DNA from: Skermanella mucosa
GTDB taxonomy: Bacteria; Pseudomonadota; Alphaproteobacteria; Azospirillales; Azospirillaceae
DNA length: 64,000 nt
Direction of reading: 5' to 3'
Assembly: GCF_016765655.2 (NCBI RefSeq)
Contig: NZ_CP086106.1
Span: 3,833,001 to 3,897,000 of the forward strand
In this document: in pieces, positions 25,515 through 34,917 of the stretch
How positions within the stretch are numbered: the stretch's first letter is position 1
How the letters are laid out: the number at the start of each line of letters is the position of its first letter
Program-made: the position numbers and the translations under genes
The notes under the pieces: generated by a model
What the model saw: only the letters and a program-made list of their open reading frames with translations
Database searches by the model: none
What the model was told of the DNA's origin: nothing

Positions 25515-26918
25515 TTGAAGGAGGAGTCTTCGCCCTGCTCCTGGGTGCCCGATCTTTCCGACGCCTCCGGCCCGATCTATCTGGCCCTCGCCGACGCGAT
25601 CCAGGCGGACATCGCCGCGGGAGCCCTGGTCGCGGGGGAACGCCTGCCTACCCACAGGGCTCTCGCGCTCGCCCTCGACCTGGACCTGACGACGGTCACC
25701 CGGGCCTATGGCGAGGCGCGGCGGCGCGGACTGGTGGATGCCGCGGCCGGACGCGGCACCTTCGTGCGCGGCTCCGCGGCGCAGCCTCCGGTGGTCGCCC
25801 CCTTTCCCGCGGAAATCGACCTTTCCATGAACCTGCCGCCCCAGCCCCCGGCGGCGGCCATTCCCGCCAGGCTTTCCCAAGCCCTGGCGGCGATCCTGCG
25901 CCGAAGCGATGCGCCCCGGGTGCTCAGCTACCACCCCAGCGGTGGCGGCACTGCGGAGCGCGCCGCCGCTGCCCGGTGGCTTGCACCCCTGCTCGGCACC
26001 GTGCCGCCGTCCCGCGTCCTGGTCACGGCCGGGGGACAGGCGGCACTCATGGCGCTCCTGACGACGCTGGCGCCTTCGGGCGGCACGGTCCTGACCGAAC
26101 AGTTCACCTATCCCGGCCTGCGGGCCGCCGCCTCCCAGATCGGCATCAGGCTGGAGGGGGTGGCCATGGACGGGAACGGCCTGATTCCCGAAGCCCTCGA
26201 CGATGCTTGCGCCCGCTTGAAGCCGGCCGCGCTCTATACCATTCCCACCATACAGAACCCGACGGCAGTCACCATGCCGCCGGCGCGCCGAGCCGCCGTG
26301 GCGGAAATCGCCCGGCGCCACCGGCTGACGGTGATCGAGGACGACGCCTATGGCCTGCTGCCGTCAGCACCGGTCCCGCCCATCGCGACCCTGGTGCCGG
26401 AGCTGACCTGGTATCTGGGGACGCTCTCGAAGTGCCTGCTGCCCGCGCTTAGAGTGGCTTATCTCGTCTGTCCCGACGACCGCGGCGCCTCGCGCGTCCA
26501 GGCGGCATTGCGGGCGGTCTGCCAGATGGTCCCTCCCCTGTCGGCCGCGGTCGCGACCCGGTGGGTCCAGGACGGCACCGCGCTCCATTTGGTCGAGACG
26601 ATCAGGGCCGAAGCCGCCCTCCGTCAGGAGGTCGCCGGTCGCATCCTCCCGGCCGGCAGCTTCACGGCCCACGGCCAGGGGCACCACCTCTGGCTTCGGC
26701 TGCCCGCCGGCTGGAGCGCCACGGGCTTCGCCGCCCAAGTCCGCCGCTTCGGCCTTGCCCTGGTTCCCGACACGGCCTTCGCCGTGGGACCGGCACCGGA
26801 CTCCGCCGTCAGGATATCGTTGGGAGCGGCACCTGACCTCGACTGCCTCGCCGCGGCGCTCGGGCGGATCGGCAGCCTCCTGGAAGAAGACGCGGACGCC
26901 CTGCCGGAGATCGTCTGA
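25515..26918 (+). CDS. MocR-type regulator (GntR helix-turn-helix fused to aminotransferase fold)
   Basis: A 467-residue protein from a TTG start behind GGAGGGGGAGCGC. Upstream in-frame ATGs lie inside the DUF983 gene and are rejected. Residues about 15-85 form a GntR winged helix (PIYLALADAIQADIAAGALV, ERLPTHRALALALDLDLTTV, then AAGRGTFVRG). Residues about 110-460 form a type I aminotransferase fold with GGQAALMALLTTLAPSGG, TIQNPTAVTMP, VIEDDAYGLLP and GTLSKCLLPALRVAYLV, whose Lys should bind pyridoxal phosphate. MocR proteins sense PLP or amino compounds and commonly act on a neighbouring gene. Here the neighbour is DUF983, not a pdx, gab or ddl gene. Confidence 0.9.
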   Translation: MKEESSPCSWVPDLSDASGPIYLALADAIQADIAAGALVAGERLPTHRALALALDLDLTTVTRAYGEARRRGLVDAAAGRGTFVRGSAAQPPVVAPFPAEIDLSMNLPPQPPAAAIPARLSQALAAILRRSDAPRVLSYHPSGGGTAERAAAARWLAPLLGTVPPSRVLVTAGGQAALMALLTTLAPSGGTVLTEQFTYPGLRAAASQIGIRLEGVAMDGNGLIPEALDDACARLKPAALYTIPTIQNPTAVTMPPARRAAVAEIARRHRLTVIEDDAYGLLPSAPVPPIATLVPELTWYLGTLSKCLLPALRVAYLVCPDDRGASRVQAALRAVCQMVPPLSAAVATRWVQDGTALHLVETIRAEAALRQEVAGRILPAGSFTAHGQGHHLWLRLPAGWSATGFAAQVRRFGLALVPDTAFAVGPAPDSAVRISLGAAPDLDCLAAALGRIGSLLEEDADALPEIV

Positions 26919-26928
26919 CCTCCGGCAG
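26901..26928. terminator. stem-loop overlapping the MocR stop codon
   Basis: Perfect 9-bp arms CTGCCGGAG / CTCCGGCAG with a 10-base loop lie between convergent genes. There is no T-run. Confidence 0.45.
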
Positions 26929-26974
26929 GGCGCCGCTCAGCCTTTACACCATGATGCAGCCGATGATGCCGCCG

Positions 26975-29710
26975 TCAGCCCCCCGCCGCGTCGGCGACCA
27001 GCGCGCCGGCCGGCTGGGGGGCGACAAGCGAGGCGGTAACCGGCTCCGGCGTAGCCTCGGCAGTCTTCTCGCGGACCGGCATCAGGTCGGTCGCCGCCAG
27101 CATCGCCGCGATCAGGTTCGGCACCGCCATGACCGCCAGCAGGATGGTCCACAGGGTCAGCGACACGGTCCCGGCATGATTGAGCACGGTGGCGATCAGG
27201 CAGCAGACCACCAGCAGCCCTGCCAGCACGGCTTCCGGCACGGCGGGGAACTTCGACGCCTTCTTGCGCTTGCCCTTCGACGTCACCTTGAAGGGTTCGT
27301 GCTTGGTGAACAGCCCCTTCAGCACGGCGGCGCCGACGGTGTAGTTCAGGCTCATGCCCAGCAGCGCGGTGCCGACCGTCTCGCCCCAGCCATGCCGGGA
27401 GGCGAACTTCGTCAGCGCCATGCTGGCCGCGGCGCGCAGCATCAGCGCCGCGATCGCGATGGCCGTCACCTCCGGCGGCGGCAGGTGCAGCGGCAGCACG
27501 GTCGCCAGCAGGGTCCAGGTGATGGCGCCGGCACCGGCAATCAGCCCCAAGGCATCCGACCACCAGCGCGCCCAGCCGGTCCAGAAGTGGAACTTCTGGA
27601 TCCCGTTCAGGCCCTTGGCGCCGGGCAGCAGGGCCCGCAGGTGGGCCTTCATGATCTGGACCGAGCCGTAGGCCCAGCGATGGCGCTGCTGGCGGAAGTC
27701 CTTGTAGCTGTCCGGCGTGATGCCGGCGCCCAGCCGCTCCGTCGTGTAGTGCTGCTTCCAGCCCTGCTCCAGCAGGGTCAGGCCCAGTTCGGTGTCCTCG
27801 ACGATGCACCACTCGGACCAGCCGCCGAGATCCTCAAGGGCGGAACGCCGGACCATGATCATGGTGCCGTGGGCGATCAGCGCGTTGTCCTCGTTGCGCT
27901 CGACCATGCCGCTGTCGAAGAAGGCGCGGTACTCGGCCGCCATCAGCCGCTTCAGCAGCGACTGGTCGCCGTCACGGTGTTCCTGAGGCGCCTGGACCAG
28001 ACCGACGGCCGGGTCCGAGAAGGCGGGAGCCAGCCGGCTCAGCCACTGCGGCGAAACGGCGTAGTCGGCGTCCAGCACGGCGATGACCTCCGCCTCGTCG
28101 GCGGTGATCCGAAGCGCGCGGTTCAGGGCGCCCGCCTTGAAGCCGGTGATCGGGTTGAAGTTGGCGAACTTGAACACGGTGCGGCCCAGCCGCGCGTTCA
28201 GGGTCCGGCAATGCTCCTCGACCGGGGTGATCAGTCCGACGTCGTCGGTGTTGTTGATCGCGACGACCACCTCGAAGGCCGGATAGTCCTGGGTGGCGAG
28301 GCTGTCAAGGGTGGCGTTCAGCATCGCCGGATCCTCGTTCCGGGCGGCGATGTGGACGGAGACCATCGGCTCCCGCACGGCGATGCCGGCGTTGCGGATC
28401 AGTGCCGCGGCGCCGTCGGCCGGCAGCAGCCGGGTCGGCCGGCGGCCCAGCAGGGTCCGGGTCATCTCGTCCAGGTCGGCGAGCGCCAGCACCAGCAGGA
28501 TGCCGCCGAGCGCGAGGCCGCTGCCCCACATGATCACGGTACCCATGGTCGGATAGACGCCCATGGCGGCCAGGACGGCCCAGGCGGTCATGCCGGCCGA
28601 GCCATGGGCGGCGATCGACCACAGCAGGGTCTGGAGCACGGTGGCCCGCCGGCGGAACAAGGCGGGAAGCGACAGGAACACGCCGACCAGCACCGACGCG
28701 ACGCCGACCGCGTAGGCTTCCGGCTTGGGCTCGACGGCGCCCTGGAGCTGCCACTTGGGCTGCCGGTCGGCATCGAGAACGCCCCAGAACGGGCCGGGGC
28801 TGCCTTCGATCGCGGTCTTCCAGGGCTGGTCGAACGCCTCGATCACGTTGTACTCGACGCCCATCCGCTTGGCGTCCCGGGCGAATTCGCGGATGATCCG
28901 GGCCTGCTCGGGACGGGACGCGTGGGCATCGCCGAAATTGTCGCCGTCCGAGGGCCAGCCGATTTCACCTACCCAGATCGGCTTGCCGGGATAGGCCTGC
29001 CGGATACGCTTGATCTTGTCCAGCGCGTAGGGCAAGGCGCCGGAGCTGTCGAGCTTTTCCCAGTAGGGCAAGGTATGGATGCCGACGAAGTCGGACACCG
29101 CGACCGTCTTCGGCGCGTTCAGCAGCTCCGACCAGGTGTCGGCCGTGCCCACTGGGATGCGCCGCGGAACGCGCGACCGTACCTCCGCGACCAGAGCCGC
29201 GAGGCTCTCGTCGGTCTGGTCGGCGCGCAGCAGCGACTCGTTGCCGACCACGACGCGCACGACGTTGGGCGTGCTGCGCGCGATCGCCACGGCCTGGTCG
29301 ATTTCCTGCCTGTTGTGCTCGGCGTCGGCGTTCAGCCAGATGCCCAGGCTCACCTTCAGCCCCATGCGGGCGGCCACGCCGGGAGCGCGGTCCTGACCGT
29401 CGGAAACGGTATAGGTCCGGATGCCGTCGGCGATGCCGTTGATCGCCGCCATGTCCTTGCGGATGTCGGCGACCGACACGTGCTGGTCGTCTTCCGGGCT
29501 GAAGTCGCGGCCGGAAGGGCTGTACGACACCGATTGCAGGCGGCTCGGCGATGCCGCCACATCCACGGGGGCGGTCTGGCCGCGCCAGATGCCGAGGTGG
29601 GTCATCGCGGTGCCGGCGATGACCGCAGCCATAAGGGTCAGGGAAAGGATGGTCCGCCTGGGCGGAGTGCGTGTGTCCACCGCCGGTGAGCCGGTGGGAA
29701 GGATCGACAT
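26975..29710 (-). CDS. GH17-GT2 fusion, membrane beta-glucan synthase (NdvC-like)
   Basis: A 911-residue inner-membrane enzyme. After an N-terminal membrane anchor (about 20-40), residues 55-300 are a glycoside hydrolase family 17 domain with likely catalytic Glu158 (VVVGNESL) and Glu249 (IWVGEIGWPS). Membrane helices follow at about 330-420. A family 2 glycosyltransferase domain covers about 445-700 (VSVHIAARNEDPAMLNATLD, VLDADYAVSP, EDTELGL, and QQHRWAYG as the QxxRW motif), then four or five C-terminal membrane helices. Rhizobial relatives make beta-1,3/1,6-glucans of the periplasm; GH17 probably transfers or branches the chain. Monocistronic and divergent from pal. Confidence 0.9.
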   Translation of the reverse strand: MSILPTGSPAVDTRTPPRRTILSLTLMAAVIAGTAMTHLGIWRGQTAPVDVAASPSRLQSVSYSPSGRDFSPEDDQHVSVADIRKDMAAINGIADGIRTYTVSDGQDRAPGVAARMGLKVSLGIWLNADAEHNRQEIDQAVAIARSTPNVVRVVVGNESLLRADQTDESLAALVAEVRSRVPRRIPVGTADTWSELLNAPKTVAVSDFVGIHTLPYWEKLDSSGALPYALDKIKRIRQAYPGKPIWVGEIGWPSDGDNFGDAHASRPEQARIIREFARDAKRMGVEYNVIEAFDQPWKTAIEGSPGPFWGVLDADRQPKWQLQGAVEPKPEAYAVGVASVLVGVFLSLPALFRRRATVLQTLLWSIAAHGSAGMTAWAVLAAMGVYPTMGTVIMWGSGLALGGILLVLALADLDEMTRTLLGRRPTRLLPADGAAALIRNAGIAVREPMVSVHIAARNEDPAMLNATLDSLATQDYPAFEVVVAINNTDDVGLITPVEEHCRTLNARLGRTVFKFANFNPITGFKAGALNRALRITADEAEVIAVLDADYAVSPQWLSRLAPAFSDPAVGLVQAPQEHRDGDQSLLKRLMAAEYRAFFDSGMVERNEDNALIAHGTMIMVRRSALEDLGGWSEWCIVEDTELGLTLLEQGWKQHYTTERLGAGITPDSYKDFRQQRHRWAYGSVQIMKAHLRALLPGAKGLNGIQKFHFWTGWARWWSDALGLIAGAGAITWTLLATVLPLHLPPPEVTAIAIAALMLRAAASMALTKFASRHGWGETVGTALLGMSLNYTVGAAVLKGLFTKHEPFKVTSKGKRKKASKFPAVPEAVLAGLLVVCCLIATVLNHAGTVSLTLWTILLAVMAVPNLIAAMLAATDLMPVREKTAEATPEPVTASLVAPQPAGALVADAAGG

Positions 29711-29987
29711 GGCCGTTTTTCTGGGGGTGAGTGGTTGAGCGGGAAGCTACTCAGGAAGGGGTGATGCCGGGGCGACTGTATCGAAACCGATTTTGCCGCC
29801 ACATTACCGGATGGCACTCTAATCGAGTTTGCGCAGATGGGTATGTGACAGCTATCACTTGGCTACGATGTCGCAGGGGCCGATTGCCACCAATCGGCTT
29901 CTTGCCGGTTTCGTTAACGGTTTAGTAGCCATGTTTATTCTATGTGTCTGCGGACAAAACTAGGCCAGTCGTCATAAAGGGTATGCA

Positions 29988-30557
29988 ATGCGGTTGAAGC
30001 TTTTCGGGATAGTGGGCGCCCTGCTCGTTTTGACGGCTTGCGAGTCGGCACCATGGGACGCCTCGAGCAACAGCGGCATGGGTGCGGTGAGCGGAGCCCC
30101 GATCGGCTCGGGCGGCCCGGGCGGGGTCGGAGTCGGCGGTGTCGGGGGCGTGGGCACCGGCGGACTGTCGAGCGCCCGTCCCGGTGCCGGCGGCGTGATG
30201 CCGGGCTCCCAGCAGGATCTGGCCAACAGTGTCGGCGACCGTGTGTTCTTCGGATACGACCAGGTCGACCTGAGCGCGGAGGGCCGGGCGACGCTGGAAC
30301 GTCAGGCCCAGTGGCTTAAACAGTACGCCAACGTGACCGTGACGATCGAGGGCCACGCCGACGAGCGCGGCACCCGGGAGTACAACCTGGCGCTCGGCGA
30401 CCGCCGGGCCAACTCGGTCAGGAACTATCTGGTCACCCAGGGCATCCAGCCCGGCCGCATCGGGACGCTGAGCTTCGGCAAGGAACGCCCGGCGATCGGC
30501 GCGTCCGGGGAACAGGCCTGGGCACAGAACCGCCGCGCGGTGACCCTGGTCAATTGA
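29988..30557 (+). CDS. pal: peptidoglycan-associated lipoprotein Pal
   Basis: A 189-residue outer-membrane lipoprotein. The signal peptide ends in a lipobox (LLVLTACES, Cys20 lipidated), followed by a long Gly-rich linker (GSGGPGGVGVGGVGGVGTGG) and an OmpA-like peptidoglycan-binding domain from residue about 80 (VFFGYDQVDLSAEGRATLER, VTIEGHADERGTREYNLALG, RRANSVRNYLV, QNRRAVTLVN). The TVTIEGHADERG block with Asp and Arg binds diaminopimelate. It normally follows tolB, which is not adjacent here; the 277-bp AT-rich gap upstream probably holds its own promoter. Confidence 0.94.
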   Translation: MRLKLFGIVGALLVLTACESAPWDASSNSGMGAVSGAPIGSGGPGGVGVGGVGGVGTGGLSSARPGAGGVMPGSQQDLANSVGDRVFFGYDQVDLSAEGRATLERQAQWLKQYANVTVTIEGHADERGTREYNLALGDRRANSVRNYLVTQGIQPGRIGTLSFGKERPAIGASGEQAWAQNRRAVTLVN

Positions 30558-30590
30558 CGCCCTCCCCTGCGGGTTGGCGTCGGAAAGCCC

Positions 30591-30624
30591 GCAGGTCGGA
30601 TACCGCTTCGCTTATCCGACCTGC
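30591..30624. repeat. REP-like palindrome
   Basis: Arms gcaggtcggata / tatccgacctgc (12 bp, perfect) close over ccgcttcgct. It resembles the widespread intergenic palindromes of the GTAGGTCGG... type; a relative lies at 36952-37007. Confidence 0.55.
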
Positions 30625-30677
30625 GACAAGGAAAGAGGGCTTCGGGAGTGATCCTCCCGAAGCCCTCTTTCCTTGTC
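30625..30677. terminator. long bidirectional stem-loop between pal and fixX
   Basis: Perfect 24-bp arms (30625-30648 and 30654-30677) with a 5-base loop sit between the converging pal and fixX genes. The outer ends are A- and T-rich (GGAAAG / CTTTCC), so it could terminate in both directions. Confidence 0.85.
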
Positions 30678-30689
30678 CGGACGGTCCGG

Positions 30690-30983
30690 TCAGCCGAACT
30701 TGTAGCTGATGCCGTAGCCGCCGCGCGGATAGTTCCACGAGACATTGCCGTGGTCCTGGCAGATGACCCGGCAGGTCCCGCACTCGAGGCAGCCGTCGGT
30801 AACGAGGTTGACGCCGCCCGCGTCATCCTTCGTGTAGCAGTTGGCCGGGCAGCAGAAGGTGCACGGCTGACTCTTGCAGTTGGACGCGCAGACCTCGGCG
30901 TCCTTGATGTAGATGTGGGGACGGTTTTCGTCGACGATGTACCGGTTCTGGTACAGCTTGTCTTCAACCTTGATCACGCTCAT
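30690..30983 (-). CDS. fixX: ferredoxin-like protein FixX
   Basis: A 97-residue ferredoxin-like partner of FixABC. It carries [11 protein letters not shown] for a [4Fe-4S] cluster plus the FixX/ETF-QO-specific upstream [10 protein letters not shown] segment. The length is normal. Its ATG overlaps the fixC stop (ATGA), showing coupled translation. In the complex it takes electrons from FixC and passes them, with FixA/B flavins bifurcating NADH electrons, towards ferredoxin or quinone for nitrogenase. It is the last gene of the operon, followed by the long stem-loop. Confidence 0.96.
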   Translation of the reverse strand: MSVIKVEDKLYQNRYIVDENRPHIYIKDAEVCASNCKSQPCTFCCPANCYTKDDAGGVNLVTDGCLECGTCRVICQDHGNVSWNYPRGGYGISYKFG

Positions 30984-32281
30984 CGGAAAGCCCTCGCCAG
31001 CTTGAATGCGTCACCGACCAGGCCGAAGAGCGACCGCCGCTTGGCGAACGACTTCAGGATCTGGTTCTCCTTGGTCTTCTTGTCGACATTGTCCACGGTG
31101 AAGAGATTGTGGGCGGCGCCGTTCAAGAGGTCCGGATAGGCGCTGAAGAACTGCGGCGACATGTGCATGATCTCCGGCAGATTCTTGTACTTCTTCAGAT
31201 CCTTCATGACGAAGCTCTCGTCGAGCTTCTTCTTGTAAAGGGACAGGTTGGCGGCTACCGGCGCCTTGCCCTGCTTCTTCAGTTCGATCAAGGTCTCGGC
31301 GGCGAAACGGCCGCTGGTCATCGCCAGGTTCGACCCTTCGCGGTGCGCGGCGTTGTTCAGGTGGGCGGCGTCGCCGACCACCATCCAGCCATCACCGCAG
31401 ACCTGCGGGGCAGCCTTGTAGCCACCCTCGGGGATCAGGTGGCCGGCATACTCCTTGACCTCGCCGCCCTGGATCAGGGGCTTGATCACCGGATGGTTCT
31501 TCAGGTCCTCGAGCAGCTTGTACGGGGCGATGCCCCTCTCCTTGAAGTCGGAGATCAGGCAGCCGATGCCGATGGTCAGCGATTCCTTGTTGGTATAGAG
31601 GAACGCGGTTCCGACCATGCCGCCGGTGACCTTGCCCATCATCTCGATGACGACGCCTTCGTCGCCCTTGACCTGGAAGCGCTGCTCGATCAGCGCGGGG
31701 TCGATGAAGTGGATCTCCTTCACCGCCAGCGCCGCGTTCTCGGGCGGAAGCTCCGGCTGCAGGTCGGCGCGGCGGGCCAGCAGGGCGTTGACGCCGTCGG
31801 CCATGATGACCACGTCGGCATGGACCTCGCCGTTCTCGCGGTCGGTGCGAACGCCGTAGACCTTGCCGTTGGCATCGCGCAGCAGTTCGGTGACCGTGGT
31901 CTCGCAGATCACGAGGGCGCCGGCTTCGCGGACCTTCTCGTTGAACCATTTGTCGAACTGGGCGCGGATGATGGTGTAGCGGTTCGGGCGCTCGCTGTTG
32001 AAGCTGTCGGACCGGTAATTGGTCCCGATATAGCTGTCGTCGCCCAGCAACCAGATGCGCTGTTCGATGATGTGGCGTTCCAGCGGCGCGTCGTCGCGGA
32101 AGTCGGGGATGATCCGCTCCAGCGCGTCGGCATACATGATCGCGCCCTGGACGTTCTTGGAGCCGGAATATTCGCCGCGCTCGATCTGCAGGACCTTCAA
32201 GCCACCCTTCGCCAGGGTGTACGCCGCCGAGTTGCCGGAAGGTCCGGCGCCGACGACGATGGCATCAAACTTCTCTACCAT
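30980..32281 (-). CDS. fixC: flavoprotein FixC (ETF-quinone oxidoreductase family)
   Basis: A 433-residue FAD protein. The ATG at 32281 begins [20 protein letters not shown], with the dinucleotide-binding GxGxxG and then [16 protein letters not shown]. Further conserved parts are [54 protein letters not shown] and [20 protein letters not shown]. It matches family length. The frame stays open upstream into fixB, but that extension is Arg-rich shadow. FixC accepts electrons from FixAB and passes them through FixX. The gap to fixB is 26 bp. Confidence 0.96.
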   Translation of the reverse strand: MVEKFDAIVVGAGPSGNSAAYTLAKGGLKVLQIERGEYSGSKNVQGAIMYADALERIIPDFRDDAPLERHIIEQRIWLLGDDSYIGTNYRSDSFNSERPNRYTIIRAQFDKWFNEKVREAGALVICETTVTELLRDANGKVYGVRTDRENGEVHADVVIMADGVNALLARRADLQPELPPENAALAVKEIHFIDPALIEQRFQVKGDEGVVIEMMGKVTGGMVGTAFLYTNKESLTIGIGCLISDFKERGIAPYKLLEDLKNHPVIKPLIQGGEVKEYAGHLIPEGGYKAAPQVCGDGWMVVGDAAHLNNAAHREGSNLAMTSGRFAAETLIELKKQGKAPVAANLSLYKKKLDESFVMKDLKKYKNLPEIMHMSPQFFSAYPDLLNGAAHNLFTVDNVDKKTKENQILKSFAKRRSLFGLVGDAFKLARAFR

Positions 32282-32307
32282 GTCAGGCACTCTCCTCTGG
32301 CGGGTGG

Positions 32308-33411
32308 TCAGCTCGCCTTGCGGTTGACCAGTCGGCGCTGGCGGAACTGCTCCGTCAAGGCCGGAAGAATCTGCAGCGCGTCGCCGACGATGCCATGGTG
32401 GGCGAAGTCGAAGATCGGCGCGTTGGGATCGGAATTGATCGCCAGGATCACGTCGGAATTCTCGCAGCCGACGCGATGCTGGATGGCGCCCGAGATGCCG
32501 GCGGCGATGTAGAGCTTCGGGCGGACCGTCTTGCCGGTCTGGCCGACCTGCCGGTCGCTGGTGACCCAGCCGGCCTGGGTGCAGGGCCTGGACGCGCCGA
32601 CCTCGGCCCCCAGCACTTCGGCCAGGTCCCAGATCAGCTTGAAGTTCTCCGGCTTCTGGAGCCCCTTCCCGCCCGACACGATGATGTCGGCGAAGGCGAG
32701 CTGCGCCTCCTCCTGGTCGCTGTCCGGGATGAAGTCCAGCACCTTGGTGACGAACACCTCTTCCGCCAGGTTCGGCGTGACCTCGACGACCCGGCCGGTG
32801 CGGGTTCCGTCGCGCTCGGGCATCTGCATGACGCGCGGCCGGATGGTCGCCATCTGCGGGCGATAGGCCAGCGTCTGGATGGTGCACAGCAGGGTGCCGC
32901 CGAAGGTCGGGCGGGTGGCGGCCAGGCTGCGGTTCTCGGCGCTGATGTCCAGCTCGGTGCAGTCGGCGGTCAGGCCGGTCAGCAGCGTGGTCGCGATGGC
33001 CCCCGCCAGGTCGCGGCCCAGCGTCGAGGCGCCCAGCAGCACGATCTCCGGCTTGAAGGTGTTGACCACGTCGGTCATCACCTTGGAATAGGGCTCGGTC
33101 CGATACTCGGCCAGGACGGGATCGAGCACCGTGTAGACCACGTCGGCGCCGTAAGCGATCGCCTCGCCGGTGATCTCGTTGATGAAGGGGCCGGGAGCCC
33201 CCAGGATCACCGCGCCGACCTCGACGCCCAGCTTGTCGGCCAGCTTGCGGGCCTCGCCCAGCAGCTCGTACGAGACGGTGTGGACCTTGCCGCGCTCCTG
33301 CTCGACGATGACCCAGACACCCTTGTAGACTTTCAACTCTTCCGGCAGTTCGAACTTGCGGCCACCGGCGGCCTTCTTGGCGGGGGGTGGATTGGCAGGC
33401 GCTTGGCTCAT
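32308..33411 (-). CDS. fixB: electron-transfer flavoprotein alpha subunit FixB
   Basis: A 367-residue ETF-alpha homologue. Residues 1-25 are a Pro/Ala/Lys-rich extension. Then come [20 protein letters not shown], the adenine-nucleotide domain with [20 protein letters not shown] and [20 protein letters not shown]. The C-terminal FAD domain has [39 protein letters not shown] and [20 protein letters not shown], then [19 protein letters not shown]. It pairs with FixA as the bifurcating flavoprotein. A 108-bp GC-rich gap separates it from fixA. Confidence 0.96.
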   Translation of the reverse strand: MSQAPANPPPAKKAAGGRKFELPEELKVYKGVWVIVEQERGKVHTVSYELLGEARKLADKLGVEVGAVILGAPGPFINEITGEAIAYGADVVYTVLDPVLAEYRTEPYSKVMTDVVNTFKPEIVLLGASTLGRDLAGAIATTLLTGLTADCTELDISAENRSLAATRPTFGGTLLCTIQTLAYRPQMATIRPRVMQMPERDGTRTGRVVEVTPNLAEEVFVTKVLDFIPDSDQEEAQLAFADIIVSGGKGLQKPENFKLIWDLAEVLGAEVGASRPCTQAGWVTSDRQVGQTGKTVRPKLYIAAGISGAIQHRVGCENSDVILAINSDPNAPIFDFAHHGIVGDALQILPALTEQFRQRRLVNRKAS

Positions 33412-33519
33412 GTCGGCCTCACAGTCTCGAAGTAGGGGTTCGGCAGGCGTCGGACGGGGTCGGGTACGATCGGGGTTGGCGGCGGCCGTGTCAGGCGCCC
33501 GCCTTCCGCGACCGGTCCC

Positions 33520-34350
33520 TTATCGGACCAGGTCGTTCGCCAGCTTCGGGTAGGTGGTGAAGAGCATGTCGATCGCCGCCGCCGCCTGGGCCTCGGCACC
33601 GCCTTCGGCCTCGATCATCTTCGCCTTCTCGGCGCGGGGCTTCGGCACGAACACCTTGGAGACGACGGTGGGCGAGCCCTTCAGGCCGACCTTGTTCTCG
33701 TCGTCGACGCAGGTATCCTTGTTCCAGGTCTTCAGCGGCGTGCGCGCGGCCCGGAACATGTCGTCCATGGTGCCGAAGCGCATCGTGTTGGAACCCTCCA
33801 GCATGGTGACCATGGCCGGCAGGCGGCTCTTCAGGACCTGAACGCCGCCTTCGGAGCGGCGCTGGACGGTGATCTCGCGGCTGTCGAGATTCACGTCCTC
33901 GATCTTCGCCACATAGGTCAGCTGCTGGAGGTTGAGGCGCGTGGCGATGCCGGGGCCGACCTGGGCGGTGTCGCCGTCGATCGTCTGCTTGCCGCAGAAC
34001 ACCAAATCGACCGGCTCCTCCTCGTGCAGCTTCCGGATCGCGGAGGTCAGCGCGTAGGAGGTCGCCAAGGTGTCCGATCCGGCGAATTTGCGGTCGGTCA
34101 GCAGCACCGCGTCGGTCGCGCCGAAGGAAAGCGCCTTGCGCAGCGACGCCTCGGCCATGGGCGGCCCCATCGTCAGGACGGTGACCCGTCCGCCGAACCG
34201 GTCCTTCAGCCGCAGCGCCTCTTCCAGGGAGAAAAGGTCGTACGGGTTGATGATCGCCGGCACGCCCTGGCGCATGATGGTATTGGTGACCGGATGGATC
34301 CGGATCTGGGCGCTGTCGGGCACCTGCTTGATACAGACGACGATGTGCAT
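33520..34350 (-). CDS. fixA: electron-transfer flavoprotein beta subunit FixA
   Basis: A 276-residue ETF-beta homologue (MHIVVCIKQVPDSAQIRIHP) with NPYDLFSLEEALRLKDRFGG, VLTMGPPMAEASLRKALSFG, FCGKQTIDGDTAQVGPGIAT and the C-terminal QVLKSRLPAMVTMLEGSNTM block. It takes electrons from NADH in the FixABCX bifurcating complex that supplies low-potential reductant to nitrogenase. It is the first gene of fixABCX, with a sigma-54 promoter about 50 bases upstream and a NifA-type site about 160 bases upstream, so it can be transcribed independently of nifW. Confidence 0.96.
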   Translation of the reverse strand: MHIVVCIKQVPDSAQIRIHPVTNTIMRQGVPAIINPYDLFSLEEALRLKDRFGGRVTVLTMGPPMAEASLRKALSFGATDAVLLTDRKFAGSDTLATSYALTSAIRKLHEEEPVDLVFCGKQTIDGDTAQVGPGIATRLNLQQLTYVAKIEDVNLDSREITVQRRSEGGVQVLKSRLPAMVTMLEGSNTMRFGTMDDMFRAARTPLKTWNKDTCVDDENKVGLKGSPTVVSKVFVPKPRAEKAKMIEAEGGAEAQAAAAIDMLFTTYPKLANDLVR

Positions 34351-34400
34351 CCCGCTATCCTCTCGACTGGTGGCCCCTCAGGGCTTGCTCAACTCCGCTT

Positions 34401-34418
34401 ATGCAGGGGGCGTGCCAA
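34401..34418 (-). promoter_or_regulatory. sigma-54 (-24/-12) promoter of fixABCX
   Basis: The minus strand reads TTGGCACGCCCCCTGCAT, a close match to TGGCAC-N5-TTGCA with the invariant GG and GC pairs correctly spaced. It lies about 50 bases before the fixA ATG. Confidence 0.9.
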
Positions 34419-34507
34419 TGTGCAGAACACCGGAGCCATAAGCTTAAAGTACTGATTTTAATAGGCTTAATCGGACGGTATCGGAGAAGGCACCCTGTAG
34501 CGGCACT

Positions 34508-34523
34508 TGTCGGCTAACCGACA
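34508..34523. promoter_or_regulatory. NifA upstream activator site
   Basis: TGTCGGCTAACCGACA matches TGT-N10-ACA exactly and is itself palindromic, 90 bases upstream of the -24 element. A near-match (TGT-N10-ACC) follows at 34536-34551, at the end of nifW. Confidence 0.85.
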
Positions 34524-34546
34524 GGAGCCGCCGCTTGTCGGCTTTG

Positions 34547-34882
34547 TCACCGGGCGCCGGACAGGGTCAGGCTCGCCAGCGGAACGAAGCTGGCACTGTG
34601 CCGTTCGGCTTGGTCCTTGTGGACCTTGAAGACCTTCTCGGCGATCGCGTCGGACTTGACGAAATCCTGGTACGCCTGCGTGATCAGCACCTTGTAGCGG
34701 TCGCGCAGGAGATCCTCGGCGAGGCTGTCCAGGTTGGCCTCCTCCGCGAGGTAATCGTGGAAGCGCTGCAGGATGTGCAGGCGGTTGACGTGGACGACCC
34801 GCGCGTCGAAATCGATTTCGAAGAACCGCAGGAAGTCTTCGGCGGTGTTCAGATCGTCCAAGTCGTCCTGGAAGCTGCTCAT
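34547..34882 (-). CDS. nifW: nitrogenase stabilising/protective protein NifW
   Basis: A 111-residue acidic helical protein, MSSFQDDLDDLNTAEDFLRF, then FEIDFDARVVHVNRLHILQR and HDYLAEEANLD. This is the family pattern; NifW binds MoFe protein and protects it from oxygen damage. I start at the ATG at 34882 behind a GACAGGAATTCTCCC-type leader; longer upstream readings run into cysE in a shadow frame. The gap to cysE is 35 bp. The NifA site for fixA overlaps or follows its 3' end. Confidence 0.95.
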   Translation of the reverse strand: MSSFQDDLDDLNTAEDFLRFFEIDFDARVVHVNRLHILQRFHDYLAEEANLDSLAEDLLRDRYKVLITQAYQDFVKSDAIAEKVFKVHKDQAERHSASFVPLASLTLSGAR

Positions 34883-34917
34883 GGGAGAATTCCTGTCGGT
34901 GGGGAGGTTTGTGAGGA

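Noticed and set aside
26951-29689. Plus-strand open frame of 912 codons
   Set aside because: It is the antisense of the GH17-GT2 synthase; its product is Arg/Gly/His-rich low complexity with no domain, while the minus strand has catalytic motifs.
32282-32887. N-terminal extension of fixC by 202 codons
   Set aside because: It overlaps fixB in another frame and is Arg/His/Gly-rich; [16 protein letters not shown] is the family start.
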